Assembly: GCA_963709875.1 (NCBI GenBank)
Contig: CAVPYB010000009.1
Location: 1-64,000, forward strand
DNA: 64,000 bases
Direction: 5' to 3'
Source of the DNA: JAQBDA01 sp963709875
GTDB taxonomy: Bacteria > Chloroflexota > Anaerolineae > Anaerolineales > UBA4823
The notes beneath the pieces are model-generated. The model saw nothing but the letters and a program-made list of their open reading frames with translations, was not told the DNA's origin and made no database searches. Both the position numbers and the translations under genes were made by a program. Below are positions 63,599 through 64,000 of the stretch, one piece after another; position 1 is the stretch's first letter, and each line of letters starts with the position of its first letter.

Positions 63599-64000
63599 TT
63601 ATGCACCGGATTGGCCTTCCTCTGCACTGTATGGCTTATGGAGCTTAACCGGTTCCGCCGGCTTGGGTGTACGCAGCCGCAGGTTGAGCATCTCCACAAA
63701 GACGGAGAAGCCCATTGCAAAATAGATGTAACCTTTCGGGATGTGCTGGTGCAGTCCCTCAACAATCAGCGAGAAACCAATCAGCAGCAGAAATGACAGC
63801 GCCAGCATCTTTACCGTAGGATGGCGGTCGACAAAACTGCTGATCGGACCCGAGGCGAAGATCATGATAATGATCGCAATGATGATGGCAGCCACCATTA
63901 CGCCCAGCACCTGCACCATACCGACCGCAGTGATCACCGAGTCGAGAGAGAAGACCACATCCAGAAGCATGATCTGTACAATCACGCTTGCAAAGGACGG
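63599..64000 (-). CDS. TerC family integral membrane protein, 5' end outside window
   Basis: The C-terminal 133 residues of a TerC-type protein; the frame stays open through base 64000. It has the family stretch VQIMLLDVVFSLDSVITAVGMV with its acidic membrane residues, then FASGPISSFVDRHPTVKMLALSFLLLIGFSLIVEGLHQHIPKGYIYFAMGFSV (in sequence). TerC/Alx-like proteins export metals such as Mn2+ and are linked to tellurite resistance. No adjacent tellurite genes are visible. Confidence 0.9.
   Translation of the reverse strand, partial: PSFASVIVQIMLLDVVFSLDSVITAVGMVQVLGVMVAAIIIAIIIMIFASGPISSFVDRHPTVKMLALSFLLLIGFSLIVEGLHQHIPKGYIYFAMGFSVFVEMLNLRLRTPKPAEPVKLHKPYSAEEGQSGA

Overview
This 64 kb window looks like one contig of a bacterial chromosome carrying many housekeeping genes (dnaE, dnaB, secA, argS, rpsT, prs, mutM, rnpB, one tRNA-Glu). 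There is no rRNA, so taxonomy is an inference. Chloroflexota (Anaerolineae-like) fits best: a tandem DnaI-like loader beside DnaD and DnaB, an ECF sigma with a DUF5667-type partner, a PPi-type phosphofructokinase, an enlarged SecA and abundant CHAT/STAND/caspase-fold genes. Several genes are interrupted by single-base shifts, mostly in short homopolymers. These may be assembly errors or real decay; only reads can tell.

Layout. 1-7.6 kb: amidohydrolase, NhaC antiporter, COG0523 GTPase, a SulP transporter with an in-frame stop and a frame-shifted lipoprotein-type MscS channel. 7.7-11 kb: tRNA-Glu(CTC), the large subunit of a B12-dependent acyl-CoA mutase with isobutyryl-CoA-mutase-like residues, a MITE-like repeat and PPi-PFK. 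11-21 kb: dnaE, a LysM protein and secA split over three frames. 20.6-26 kb (minus): hypothetical gene, a 35-aa membrane peptide, mutM, prs, GNAT, meaB, the mutase B12 subunit and a NarL-type regulator, then a short promoter-to-terminator transcription unit. 26.5-29.6 kb: nicotinamidase-like hydrolase, FTR1 iron permease divergent from a DtxR-like regulator. 29.6-33.7 kb: primosome operon (DnaB, DnaD, double-ATPase DnaI) preceded by a bifunctional nuclease. 34-44 kb: degenerate response regulator, orphan DNA methyltransferase, cPGS-like GTPase, argS, rpsT, ECF sigma/anti-sigma with a long Asp/Asn/Glu tail, GT-C membrane protein, MerR-TipAS regulator, rnpB.

The most unusual region is 44.7-54.5 kb on the minus strand: a five-gene operon encoding a CHAT protease-SIR2 fusion, a membrane-anchored nSTAND ATPase with WD40 repeats, a gingipain/caspase-fold (C25-like) protease and two small unknown proteins. 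The smallest protein resembles the C-terminus of the C25-like protease. The operon is bracketed by two related TTACGCA inverted-repeat elements. It is a good candidate for an undescribed protease-based conflict or cell-death system.

54.6-64 kb: a CPA1 Na+/H+ antiporter fused to a DarA/PstA-type c-di-AMP receptor domain, a cold-shock gene with a terminator inside its leader, and an NAD-linked formate dehydrogenase operon (NuoE-like, Trx-like ferredoxin, NuoF-like, catalytic subunit). The catalytic subunit has an in-frame TGA at the selenocysteine position, followed by a SECIS hairpin with the same spacing and GGTCT loop as E. coli fdhF. A Cys-rich unknown protein and a partial TerC gene close the window.
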